Source: Methanomicrobiales archaeon
GTDB taxonomy: Archaea; Halobacteriota; Syntropharchaeia; Alkanophagales; Methanospirareceae
Assembly (NCBI GenBank): GCA_003160755.1
Contig: QEXZ01000016.1
Span: forward strand, 1 to 18,343
Direction of reading: 5' to 3'
DNA: 18,343 bases
In this document: piece by piece, positions 1 through 7,031 of the stretch
How positions within the stretch are numbered: position 1 is the stretch's first letter
Layout of the letters: every line of letters begins with the position of its first letter
Program-made: the position numbers and the translations under genes
Notes under the pieces: model-generated
Database searches by the model: none
The model's input: the letters and a program-made list of their open reading frames with translations, nothing else
What the model was told of the DNA's origin: nothing

Positions 1-702
1 TTTATGCACGCTTGCATTTCCAATTGTCTTTCGGATATTTGCTTGGTTTCAGCTAAGACGAAAGAAACTGCCTACTTCTTTCCCCTTTACCTTCATGTAG
101 ATAAAATCAAAGTAGAATCAAAACGAGCACCAAACTTCACTGCTGAGTTTTTACAAGCCGTAAAATCCGTGTTAGGCTCAGAACCAACTGCAAAAGAGAT
201 TTTTTATTACATCTACGCTGTTCTTTACTCGCCTTCTTACCGGGAACGCTACGAGGAGTTTCTGAAGATAGATTTTCCGCGGGTTCCGCTGCCAGAGGAT
301 TATGAGAAGTTCAAGGAACTGAGCGAGCTGGGTAAGGAACTGGTGGAACTGCATTTATTGAAGCATCCTTCGCTTGGCGAAACGGGCGTGGGATTTACGG
401 AAAGTGGTTCTGACGAGGTTGAGAAGGTTTATTACGATGAAAATAGCGAGCGAGTTTGGATTAATAAGGAGCAGTATTTCGATGGGATTTCAAAGGGGGT
501 GTGGGAATATCGAATAGGAGCGTATCAGGTGATGGCGAAGTATTTGAAGGATAGGAAAGGAAGAGTGCTATCTTTAGGGGAGATAGAGCATTATATGAAG
601 GTGGCGAAGGCGATTCGGTTGACGATTAAGGTGCAGAGGAAGGTGGAGGGGGTGTATGGAGAGTTTGAGGAGGTGAGGGGGCAGGAGTTATTTTTGGATT
701 AG
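1..702 (+). CDS. Type ISP-like restriction-modification enzyme, C-terminal fragment (5' end outside window)
   Basis: This is the 3' part of a gene that enters from the left; the frame is open to base 1, so the ATG at 4 is probably not the start. The visible 233 residues match the C-terminal target-recognition region of single-chain type ISP / Eco57I-like restriction-modification enzymes. Typical features are the YIYAVLYSPSYRERYEEFL segment followed by FPRVPLP, a conserved LSELGKELVELHLL helix, and a GVWEYRIGAYQVMAKYLKDR block near the end. Such enzymes combine nuclease, helicase, adenine methylase and specificity domains in one chain; only the specificity end is seen, so helicase and methylase parts are inferred to lie outside. 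The gene converges on the minus-strand nuclease cluster, with 22 bases between the stops. Family assignment is from recognised sequence style, not a search. Confidence 0.8.
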   Translation, partial: FMHACISNCLSDICLVSAKTKETAYFFPLYLHVDKIKVESKRAPNFTAEFLQAVKSVLGSEPTAKEIFYYIYAVLYSPSYRERYEEFLKIDFPRVPLPEDYEKFKELSELGKELVELHLLKHPSLGETGVGFTESGSDEVEKVYYDENSERVWINKEQYFDGISKGVWEYRIGAYQVMAKYLKDRKGRVLSLGEIEHYMKVAKAIRLTIKVQRKVEGVYGEFEEVRGQELFLD

Positions 703-724
703 AATATTCCCCTACAAAACTAAA

Positions 725-1861
725 TTATGACATATCTTCCAATTCTTGTTCTACCATTCTCCTCAAATCTTTTATTTTCGAAGACTCCGTAATTAGTCTC
801 CTTCTCAATGGTTCTCTATCTCTTTTTAATTCATCTATCAAATTTTGTTTTATCTTCCCCTGAGGTGTACCTGATGCTTCGTATGTCTTTTGGCTGAATC
901 TCACTATATCCTTCAATAGAGGTTCAGCGTTTCTTTCAATAACCCCCTTGTAGTCCTTGCATTTTTTAAGGAGCTCGACATCTTCATTATCCTGATCGAA
1001 GTAATGGTTTTTTATCGTATCAGCTTCTGAAAAACCAAATAACTCCTTGCCCCATGAGTGCTCTATATCTTCATAGCATTTATCAAAGGTGAGCTTTAAT
1101 CTATCTATTTCTGAAATCACATGACTAATGATTTTTTCTGGCTGGGGATCTAGCTGGTAACTTTGAAGGGAATCCTCATAATATCTTAAAGTTTCTTTGA
1201 ATGAATGTACCACATCTAAAGATTTTTTTTCATCTTTGAATGGTTCACGCTTTAGCCATTGTCTCTTGGTATATTTGTAGGATATCACAATTTTTCCCAA
1301 GTTCTCATTAGAATGCAGAAAATTGATAAATTCTTTTAGTCTTTCTTTTTTATAATCAGACAAATCGTTTATAAGTTCTCTTAAATTATCGCTTTCGATA
1401 TTGACGGTTTTCAAGTTATAATAGTATCCCACCTTGATTATTGGATTTAACTCGATAGAATAACTTACATTTATTAAATCAGCGCCGCCATCTTTGATTA
1501 TCAAGGGCATTGGAAGAGTAGCAGACCGGTTTGAATGGGATTCCACAGAGTATATGTGAAAGTAAAACTTTTCAAAAAATTTAGCAAAGCCCGTTTCATC
1601 AGGGTCAAACTTTAAATTTGTAATTCTTATAGCACCAGTTCTATTTCCTTTATTGAGGGCGAACAAGCTTGTCATTCCGCCTAATTTTGTTGGAATATTA
1701 TGTTTAAAATCATCAACAGGCAATTCATCAATTTCCGATTTTTCTTTATCAACTGATAAAGTAATGTCCACGCCCTTTAAATGTGAAAGGTAAAGGGTTA
1801 TAACGGAAATAGCAACAGCAAATACTGTTCCAAATATGGTGGCATATACTACTGCATCCAT
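725..1861 (-). CDS. Membrane-anchored protein of unknown function
   Basis: A 378-residue protein of no family I recognise. Residues about 3-25 (VVYATIFGTVFAVAISVITLYL) form one hydrophobic helix right at the N-terminus, so it is probably a single-pass membrane protein with the rest on one side. The middle has beta-rich segments, and the last ~100 residues are charged and helical (a RDREPLRRRLITESSKIKDL stretch near the end). The start is supported by an AAGGAG Shine-Dalgarno ten bases ahead. It is the last gene of the minus-strand cluster, 44 bases after the PLD-like gene, so it is probably co-transcribed with it. A membrane anchor beside a nuclease-like protein recalls defence pairs in which one partner acts at the membrane, but that is inference. 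Confidence 0.72.
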   Translation of the reverse strand: MDAVVYATIFGTVFAVAISVITLYLSHLKGVDITLSVDKEKSEIDELPVDDFKHNIPTKLGGMTSLFALNKGNRTGAIRITNLKFDPDETGFAKFFEKFYFHIYSVESHSNRSATLPMPLIIKDGGADLINVSYSIELNPIIKVGYYYNLKTVNIESDNLRELINDLSDYKKERLKEFINFLHSNENLGKIVISYKYTKRQWLKREPFKDEKKSLDVVHSFKETLRYYEDSLQSYQLDPQPEKIISHVISEIDRLKLTFDKCYEDIEHSWGKELFGFSEADTIKNHYFDQDNEDVELLKKCKDYKGVIERNAEPLLKDIVRFSQKTYEASGTPQGKIKQNLIDELKRDREPLRRRLITESSKIKDLRRMVEQELEDMS

Positions 1862-1905
1862 GATATACCTACTCCTTATGTTTTATTAATTGCTTAATAT
1901 GCTCT

Positions 1906-3549
1906 TCAGGGATATATCTTTACCCTCTTACAGTATCCACCATGTGAAGAATCTTGGATGGAATTATTATTATTCCATAAAGAATTAAAGTTCTCTTCAA
2001 TATCCCCTTTATTGGGCAATTGCGTAATATTTGTGTATTTTTTAGATGCACTATTTAAAGAAGTGCCAATTTGCCACCCTCTATCCTTTGTTAGAATAAA
2101 TCGGTCATGAAGATGGGTCCCCTTTGGACTGCCCTCGTTGTCAAATATTTTTATGATTTCTATTTTGTTACTTTTACGCAGGCTTTCGAATTTTTGAATG
2201 ATGTCTTTTTGATTTTCCGGCTTGCTGGTTATTATCTTAACATCTACATTATCTGGCAAACTTGATATAAAATCAACCCATTCAACCGAGAGATAAGGGT
2301 CCATAATCTTAATATACTCGTATATTTGCCCCGATATGGTATCTAACGCCTTTTTTAACATTTTCTTATCTGCTCGTATAAACATGCTATCAATGTATCT
2401 GGGTCCGCGTTTCTTCTTCGTTCTATCTTCCAATGATTTTGGTGACACTACCATTATTCGGTCTGTTGTTATCGAATTATCTAACACGAACGACAAATCA
2501 AATCCGATTGTCCTTATCAACGGTGTTTCTCTATGATCCATCAATTCCATTGTGCGCTTATAAAATAGCTGTACAACGTCATCAGATGGCTCACCAACCC
2601 AATATTCAGATGGAACAGCATATTCTGCGATTACATTTGAATTCAGATCAACTAAGCGGATTCTTGACTCTCCAGCAGGCGATGGTTCTTCAAGTTCTGA
2701 CAGGTCTATTGTATCTCGCAACAAAACATCTTCAAATTCTATTGTTTCTCTGCCCAATATCAGATCATTGGCGTTTATCAAACTACTATGATACTCTATG
2801 GTAGTTAAGTAATCTATTTCATCGCTTTTTACTAATCTTGCTCTATAATCGGGTAAAAATATAAGCACATTACCTATTCGTTCATCATTTTCATCCAAGT
2901 TGATTCCAATTAAATCTTTAATTGCATCGTGAGCATTCTCATAGTTCTTTGATTTGCTTTTTGGTGTTATATTTGGTTTTGTTGGCACATCTTCTTCCCG
3001 ACACCATATTTCACATAACACTGAAGGCCACTTCACACCAAACTGTTCTGCTTCTTCACTGCTAAGAATTGTTGTTCTACAGTCCCCTTTTTGAATTTGA
3101 TGCTTTATACTATGTTGCTGTGTAATTAACTCAGAACCAAGCACCTTTTCAAAAATATCTTCCAATTTCAGATAACACCGATAAATAATAAAATCATCAT
3201 CTGAAATAATTTCCTCATAAATTTTTCCGACGGGTGAACCAGAGTGCATAGCAGTTAATTTCGTTAGATAATTAATCCAGTTATTTTGCTTCTTAATTGC
3301 TGCTCCCATAACCTCTATATATCCATAAGAGTCTTTATGCTTATTCCATGTTATTAGAATCCTATTACAAAGTTTGATGAAATCTGTTATTCTTTTAATA
3401 GATTCTTCATTTCCCTGATAAGTTATTTCAACACTGCCATCTGATAAATTGTTTATACTTTCCTTTAAATTAAGAAAGTTAGCCAGGTTTTGGATGGGAA
3501 TTATAATCCCTTTCTGGGTCTCTTTAATGACAATATTCGCTATTAACAC
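1906..3549 (-). CDS. Protein with C-terminal phospholipase D-like (PLD) nuclease domain
   Basis: About 547 residues from the preferred GTG start at 3549; the frame is open to an alternative GTG at 3567. The start at 3549 is chosen because GGAGGGGGTGAT lies at a good distance ahead of it. The first ~380 residues are unrecognised and hold no obvious motif. The last ~150 look like a single PLD-like module: a YIKIMDPYLS strand, then VDVKIITSKPENQKD, then KIEIIKIF and HLHDRFILT followed by GWQIGTSLNSASKK. This resembles the HxK(x)nD-type active-site half, here as HxHDRF, followed by the usual glycine/serine strand; the lysine is not in its classic place, so catalysis is uncertain. PLD-fold domains in defence loci are often nucleases. 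It sits between the PD-(D/E)xK nuclease gene and the membrane protein gene. Confidence 0.7.
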   Translation of the reverse strand: MLIANIVIKETQKGIIIPIQNLANFLNLKESINNLSDGSVEITYQGNEESIKRITDFIKLCNRILITWNKHKDSYGYIEVMGAAIKKQNNWINYLTKLTAMHSGSPVGKIYEEIISDDDFIIYRCYLKLEDIFEKVLGSELITQQHSIKHQIQKGDCRTTILSSEEAEQFGVKWPSVLCEIWCREEDVPTKPNITPKSKSKNYENAHDAIKDLIGINLDENDERIGNVLIFLPDYRARLVKSDEIDYLTTIEYHSSLINANDLILGRETIEFEDVLLRDTIDLSELEEPSPAGESRIRLVDLNSNVIAEYAVPSEYWVGEPSDDVVQLFYKRTMELMDHRETPLIRTIGFDLSFVLDNSITTDRIMVVSPKSLEDRTKKKRGPRYIDSMFIRADKKMLKKALDTISGQIYEYIKIMDPYLSVEWVDFISSLPDNVDVKIITSKPENQKDIIQKFESLRKSNKIEIIKIFDNEGSPKGTHLHDRFILTKDRGWQIGTSLNSASKKYTNITQLPNKGDIEENFNSLWNNNNSIQDSSHGGYCKRVKIYP

Positions 3550-3553
3550 TTCT

Positions 3554-3565
3554 ATCACCCCCTCC
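3554..3565 (-). promoter_or_regulatory. Strong Shine-Dalgarno deciding the PLD-gene start
   Basis: On the minus strand GGAGGGGGTGAT lies just before GTG at 3549-3547. The purine run favours that GTG over the in-frame GTG at 3567, which overlaps the run itself. Confidence 0.55.
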
Positions 3566-3639
3566 ACTTATCAACCCTTCAATCACGCAACCCATGCAAC
3601 CCATATATCCTGTGTTATCCTCTATGCCCTTCCTCCTCA

Positions 3640-4446
3640 CTAAATACTCACCTCTTGTATTTTAAAATTCAGTTCATATTCAAACAGGCTTATGTCTGGA
3701 ATAATAGAACTGGCATACTTTAAGTTTTCATCCACTTTTTTAGCAACTATAACACCTTTAACGCCTTTATCTCCGGCTAAATTCAGCTTTATACAACCCA
3801 TATACCTTGAAATCTGTCCCATAGCTTTATCAGCACCTCTACTGAGTTTCAGTTCGAACACCACAAAGTTACCTTTCTCATCAACAGCCAGAATGTCTAT
3901 TGGACCTACATCCGTAGGATACTCGACACCATCACGACCATTTTCGTCAATGTAGAGTTTTAATCTATGTCCATTAACCGTTATCGCTTCAATATTATTT
4001 GCAATAAAATCACGCAGATGGCTTTCAACAGGGAACAACAATTCTTGTTCTCCTTCAACTTGCTCATCTTCCGTTCCGGGGACTTCCTCTAATCCCATTT
4101 GTGCAACCGTAAGCTTACCATACTCGTCTTTGCGGATTTCCCAGGTGCCATGCTTCTCAGGGTCACAAAGTTCAACCTCTCCTCTTCTGTACTTGTACCC
4201 TGTACTGAACAGGAAATCGTATTTTGTATTAGCAACTCTTGGTTTCTTATTCTCTGGATAATGGATTCTCGAAGGATGGTTAACCGTGCACGCAATGATT
4301 TGACAATTTATCGTGCTTTCATTCACCTCTCCGTATTTGTTTCTGATAAAATCCTTTATCTCTGAATAAGTGGCTTTGCCTTCAAGACCCCCTACGGCTT
4401 CTTTTATCATTTGCCATACATACGGTTTGGCATTCATTTTATTCAT
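3640..4446 (-). CDS. Winged-helix plus PD-(D/E)xK nuclease (NucS/DUF91-like)
   Basis: A 268-residue protein. Residues ~5-105 look like a DNA-binding winged helix found in restriction-type proteins: WQMIKEAV, TYSEIKDFI, TINCQI, then HYPEN and a closing HGTWEI. Residues ~138-235 carry a PD-(D/E)xK core like the C-terminal domain of NucS: E142 in ESHLRDFI, D184 in GPIDILAVDEKG, E198-x-K200 in VVFELK, and the helix QISRYMG with Q211 and Y215. It should therefore cut DNA, probably with preference for a structure or modification set by the N-terminal domain (inference). ATG 4446 overlaps, as ATGA, the stop of the frameshifted HNH reading frame, implying translational coupling. A second ATG at 4437 has the better distance from AGGA, so the true start may be three codons later. 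Confidence 0.82.
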   Translation of the reverse strand: MNKMNAKPYVWQMIKEAVGGLEGKATYSEIKDFIRNKYGEVNESTINCQIIACTVNHPSRIHYPENKKPRVANTKYDFLFSTGYKYRRGEVELCDPEKHGTWEIRKDEYGKLTVAQMGLEEVPGTEDEQVEGEQELLFPVESHLRDFIANNIEAITVNGHRLKLYIDENGRDGVEYPTDVGPIDILAVDEKGNFVVFELKLSRGADKAMGQISRYMGCIKLNLAGDKGVKGVIVAKKVDENLKYASSIIPDISLFEYELNFKIQEVSI

Positions 4447-4586
4447 TCCTTAATCATCTCCATCAAATCCAAAGGCTCCGCTATTACCTGGAACCCTTGG
4501 TGCTTTTTTCCCGTTTCAAATACTTTTTGCCAAAACTCATAATTTTGCCTAAAGCGGGCACAATAGAAGAAAAATTCACGTTTTTT
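4443..4586 (-). CDS. Probable -1 frame C-terminal extension of the HNH/DGQH protein
   Basis: The minus-strand frame shifted by -1 relative to the HNH gene encodes a natural-looking ending: QNYEFWQKVFETGKKHQGF, then VIAEPLDLMEMIKE and TGA at 4445-4443. That stop overlaps the ATG of the nuclease gene (ATGA). The zero frame over the same DNA gives a basic, low-complexity tail stopping at 4484. Switching frames at the A6 run (4581-4586) joins the two and gives a protein of about 550 residues. The cause may be a one-base loss in the run, a sequencing error, or programmed -1 frameshifting. That the extension belongs to the protein is inferred from its composition and from gene coupling. Confidence 0.6.
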   Translation of the reverse strand, partial: KKREFFFYCARFRQNYEFWQKVFETGKKHQGFQVIAEPLDLMEMIKE

Positions 4587-6094
4587 CGCTTTCCACCAAA
4601 TATTGTTGCAGATAGTTCTTGGTTCATCCATAAAGGCAAGTTCACCAGGTTCCTTACATACATCCTTATCCGTTCCCAGAGTGGTTCTGGAAATCGGTAT
4701 TGAAAGAGTTTCTTTTCTTGTATCGGCTTTCCTTGTATAATAAAGTAGTCTTTTATTATTTGTTCTATATATCGAAGCCAATGGTAAATTATTTCCTCTC
4801 TACTCATTCTGTAAGCTATTAGATGATTATCTGGTATATCTTCTCCCTTCTGAATTCTTTTTTCAATTCTATAAGTTCCAATGTCCGGGTCAAACTTTCC
4901 AACAAATACTTCCTCGGCTATGATATTCATCAGCCTGAGTATTTGTTCTTCTTCTAATTCTCTCGGATTCTCTCCTTCCTCTAATTGGTAGTTAACAGGC
5001 GTATCCAAGACATCAGGGTAAATGAAAAAGGAATAAAAGGTTTTTTCTATTGTGCTATATGAGAATGGTTTTTCCTTACCTTGCCCTCCAAAATCTATAT
5101 AGTCCTTGAGTTTATTCGCTTGATGATGGGTTATGGAGTCTCTAACAGCATCCAATATATACCGCCCCATTTCCTTTGATTCTCCTTTATATTGGTTCAT
5201 AAGGTCTCGTTCTGAGAAGTTGAAATCATCAGGAGAAAGCCCTCGCTCTCGTTGATAACGCTCAACTCTATCAATATAGAGGGCACTCCCCAGATGTCTT
5301 TGTACTGACTTATCAAAAGCTACTTGCCTCAAAATCGTTCCCGCATTGGAATTGCTCGTAAGAAGAACATCGAGGTCAGGATTCAAAAACACTCTTACTG
5401 GCAACCTTTTAACTCCTAATAAAACCTGTGCCGCCGCTTTGTGCTGTCCGTCGAAAATCTTAATTTTCGATTTTGTATTATCATTAACCTCAACCCAGCC
5501 CAAAGAAATGTGTAATTGCGGTCTTTTCAAGAAAAATTCTTTAACCAATTTTGAAATGTTTTGTCCAATTGTTCTCGGATTTATCCTATCATCGTGAAAT
5601 AGATATTCAATTGGCAACTCAGCGAAGAAATATTTAAACCCACTTAACTCGTCGGTATAAAATCTTTCTTCGTATACTTGGCTATCATCTCCGTGAGAGA
5701 GTGAATACTTGACTATTTCGTTATTGTCCTCCAATTCTAAAGGCAACTCAAATTTTGAACCGCCATATCTATGAAAAATATCGCTTAGATTAGGTCCCCT
5801 ATTATCTTTTACACATGCCTCTCGAATTTTACTAAACCTCGCTAATATCCTTGCTACCCTCAAATCTGCATCTTGCTTTGACTCGTTACATCTCGAATGA
5901 GCTAAAGCAAGATTCGATGGGCCATCTTTACCACCCATCTTTGTAGGGATAACATGGTCGATCTGGACCGAATGGACTGCCAAATCTATCGTGCCCTCAC
6001 AAATAAAGCATTTGCCTTGCTGTATCTCGGATAGCTTGCCTTTAAGTTCTTCCCGCTCTTGATGCGATAGTCTGTTCAAATAAAGCGAACCCAT
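4484..6094 (-). CDS. HNH endonuclease fused to DGQH-motif (DndB/ParB-like) domain
   Basis: 536 residues as read in one frame. Residues ~28-75 are an HNH zinc nuclease: CFIC (C29, C32), IDHVIPTKMGG (D46-H47), N61 and HSRCN. Residues ~160-330 hold a DGQH-type domain: KIFDGQHKAAAQVLLG (motif at 215-218) and RLPVRVFL, then a long helical region. DGQHR motifs occur in DndB of DNA phosphorothioation loci and related ParB-like proteins; coupling to an N-terminal HNH suggests a modification-sensing or NTP-gated restriction nuclease (inference). A start at 6094 fits a GGGGGAA site ten bases ahead and a TATA box at 6124-6132. The C-terminus in this frame (after about residue 505) looks unnatural; see the -1 extension at 4443-4586. 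It is the first gene of the minus-strand cluster. Confidence 0.8.
   Translation of the reverse strand: MGSLYLNRLSHQEREELKGKLSEIQQGKCFICEGTIDLAVHSVQIDHVIPTKMGGKDGPSNLALAHSRCNESKQDADLRVARILARFSKIREACVKDNRGPNLSDIFHRYGGSKFELPLELEDNNEIVKYSLSHGDDSQVYEERFYTDELSGFKYFFAELPIEYLFHDDRINPRTIGQNISKLVKEFFLKRPQLHISLGWVEVNDNTKSKIKIFDGQHKAAAQVLLGVKRLPVRVFLNPDLDVLLTSNSNAGTILRQVAFDKSVQRHLGSALYIDRVERYQRERGLSPDDFNFSERDLMNQYKGESKEMGRYILDAVRDSITHHQANKLKDYIDFGGQGKEKPFSYSTIEKTFYSFFIYPDVLDTPVNYQLEEGENPRELEEEQILRLMNIIAEEVFVGKFDPDIGTYRIEKRIQKGEDIPDNHLIAYRMSREEIIYHWLRYIEQIIKDYFIIQGKPIQEKKLFQYRFPEPLWERIRMYVRNLVNLPLWMNQELSATIFGGKRKNVNFSSIVPALGKIMSFGKKYLKREKSTKGSR
4580..4586 (-). other. A AAA AAC slippery heptamer at frame break
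   Basis: On the minus strand the zero-frame codons read cgA AAA AAC, which is exactly the canonical X XXY YYZ -1 slip site. The -1 frame after it encodes the plausible C-terminus that ends at 4443. No clear downstream pseudoknot was identified by eye. Confidence 0.5.
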
Positions 6095-6123
6095 TTTATG
6101 CTTCCCCCTAAACTAAATGGTGC

Positions 6124-6132
6124 TTTATAAAT
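6124..6132 (-). promoter_or_regulatory. Putative TATA box for the minus-strand nuclease cluster
   Basis: Minus-strand ATTTATAAA lies about 30-38 bases ahead of the ATG at 6094, with a purine-rich ribosome site between. This fits an archaeal TATA box with a short leader. Confidence 0.45.
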
Positions 6133-6216
6133 ATGAAGCTTGAGAATGTATAGAGCTATTTGCAAAAATTAAAAAAGGAAACTTTCCTGACCCCCCAAAG
6201 GGCGACACGCATGAGC

Positions 6217-6240
6217 ATGAAAATAATAAAGTATTTTCAT
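6217..6240. repeat. 9-bp perfect inverted repeat in intergenic region
   Basis: ATGAAAATA at 6217-6225 and TATTTTCAT at 6232-6240 form a perfect inverted repeat around a 6-base loop. It lies between the HNH promoter and the DUF2283 terminator. It could be an operator or a hairpin; its role is unknown. Confidence 0.4.
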
Positions 6241-6243
6241 AGC

Positions 6244-6464
6244 AAACCAAAAAGCCTCTTTAAAGGCTTACTTTTCATCGCAGCCTGACTGAAATCGGCT
6301 CCCGTCCTTTCAATGCACTTACCTTCAGGATGGAAAAGCCAATGATATTTCCTTCCTCGTCAACTTTTTCCATCACCGCATCGTTTTCCGTCTCCCTGAA
6401 ATATCCCGCTTTACGCTCAAGAATGACTTCAAGGTAATCCCCTTCGCTGTCATACCCGATTTTT
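6244..6464. repeat. Copy 1 of a ~220-bp direct repeat (DUF2283 gene body)
   Basis: This stretch matches 13926-14150 in the same orientation, with about 11 mismatches over the ~180 bases of coding overlap plus small indels. It covers most of the DUF2283 gene and about 30 bases past its stop; similarity ends abruptly near codon 6 of the gene. Confidence 0.8.
6249..6269 (-). terminator. Hairpin plus T-run terminator after DUF2283 gene
   Basis: On the minus strand AAGCCT, a 6-base loop and AGGCTT are followed by TTT, a few bases after the DUF2283 stop. This resembles an intrinsic terminator. The stem is broken in the second copy of the repeat. Confidence 0.5.
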
Positions 6465-6478
6465 ATTTCTTTTCCCAT
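6275..6478 (-). CDS. DUF2283 family small protein
   Basis: A 67-residue protein with the DUF2283 pattern: KIGYDSEGDYLEVIL, an acidic middle (ETENDAVMEKVDEEGNIIGF) and a final FSILKVS strand. The family is common in archaea and cyanobacteria, often beside small toxin-like genes, and is thought to act as an antitoxin-like partner, but its biochemistry is not settled. Here the preceding overlapping fragment (6463-6582) looks like the remains of such a partner. No strong ribosome site is visible, which fits past coupling to that upstream gene. A close second copy lies at 13962-14161. Confidence 0.78.
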   Translation of the reverse strand: MGKEIKIGYDSEGDYLEVILERKAGYFRETENDAVMEKVDEEGNIIGFSILKVSALKGREPISVRLR

Positions 6479-6582
6479 TTTCCAATCTGCCTTGGCATTT
6501 CAGGATGTACTGTCTCGAAATGCTCATGTCGCTCACGCGTTAATCGGATCTGCCGATTATTAACGTCTTTAAACCATTTCAC
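6463..6582 (-). pseudogene. Truncated N-terminal fragment of a putative BECR-type toxin nuclease
   Basis: On the minus strand a GTG at 6582 opens 39 codons: VKWFKDVN, then IRLTRERHEHF and VHPEMPRQIG, then a stop inside the DUF2283 start (ATGGGAAAAG region). The RLTxERxxHxxxxHPEM pattern resembles the N-terminus of small phage/barnase-EndoU-RelE-like nucleases that are commonly followed by DUF2283 genes. The rest of that domain is missing, so this looks like a deletion remnant joined directly to the DUF2283 gene. The assignment rests on about 25 residues. Confidence 0.42.
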
Positions 6583-6650
6583 CTCCCTGTCGCTTCTATT
6601 TCTTCCATTTCCACTCACCTTTAGATTAAATGATATTTGTAGGTGAAGTT

Positions 6651-7011
6651 TTATTTACCCGCAAGTAATATGCTAACAAACTCCTCAAATGAGCGACAAT
6701 TTCTTCTTAATGCATTAATATCCAAATTTTCCACGAATTTCGGCAATTGCCATTTTTTATATCCTCTCTTAGACCCCCTCTTTTCCTTACACCGCTCATT
6801 AAGAGCTTTTGAAGGTTTATCCCCTGCAAAGTGTATTCCAAAACTGTAACATATCCATTCCTCCAACTCGTAATCCAAAATTATCACTTCTACTTTACTC
6901 TTGATTTCCTTCGCAATATGAACATCAACCCTTTTGAAGACCTCCACTCTGTTCGCTGGGCCATCCGCATCTACCACTACGACAATTTTATCAAAAAGAA
7001 TTCCGGACCAT
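6651..7011 (-). CDS. Small Toprim-like partner of the ATPase, apparently frame-broken near its start
   Basis: The main frame (from a weak GTG at 6977 to 6651) reads VDADGPANRVEVFKR, a beta strand ending DYELEEWICYSFG, then GDKPSKAL, KKWQLPKFVENLDI and SFEEFVSIL. VDADG with a following ELEEW helix is typical of Toprim-like small proteins next to OLD/AAA_21 ATPases (DUF4276/RloB-like style). The best start is ATG at 7011, six bases after GGAGG, but its frame stops after six codons. Skipping one base in the T5 run (6993-6997) joins it to DKIVVVVDADG. The N-terminal Toprim glutamate motif is not visible, so the protein may be inactive or divergent. It starts 20 bases after the ATPase stop. Confidence 0.55.
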
Positions 7012-7031
7012 GAGCATCCTCCGAAAATATC

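Noticed and set aside
2433..2804. 123-codon plus-strand frame within the PLD-like gene
   Set aside because: It lies fully antisense to the PLD-like gene, has no ribosome site and no recognisable motif.
6539..6564. Palindrome TAATCGG/CCGATTA as an operator
   Set aside because: It lies within the coding remnant of the toxin-like fragment (NNRQIRLT), so the symmetry can come from codons; nothing else supports a binding site.
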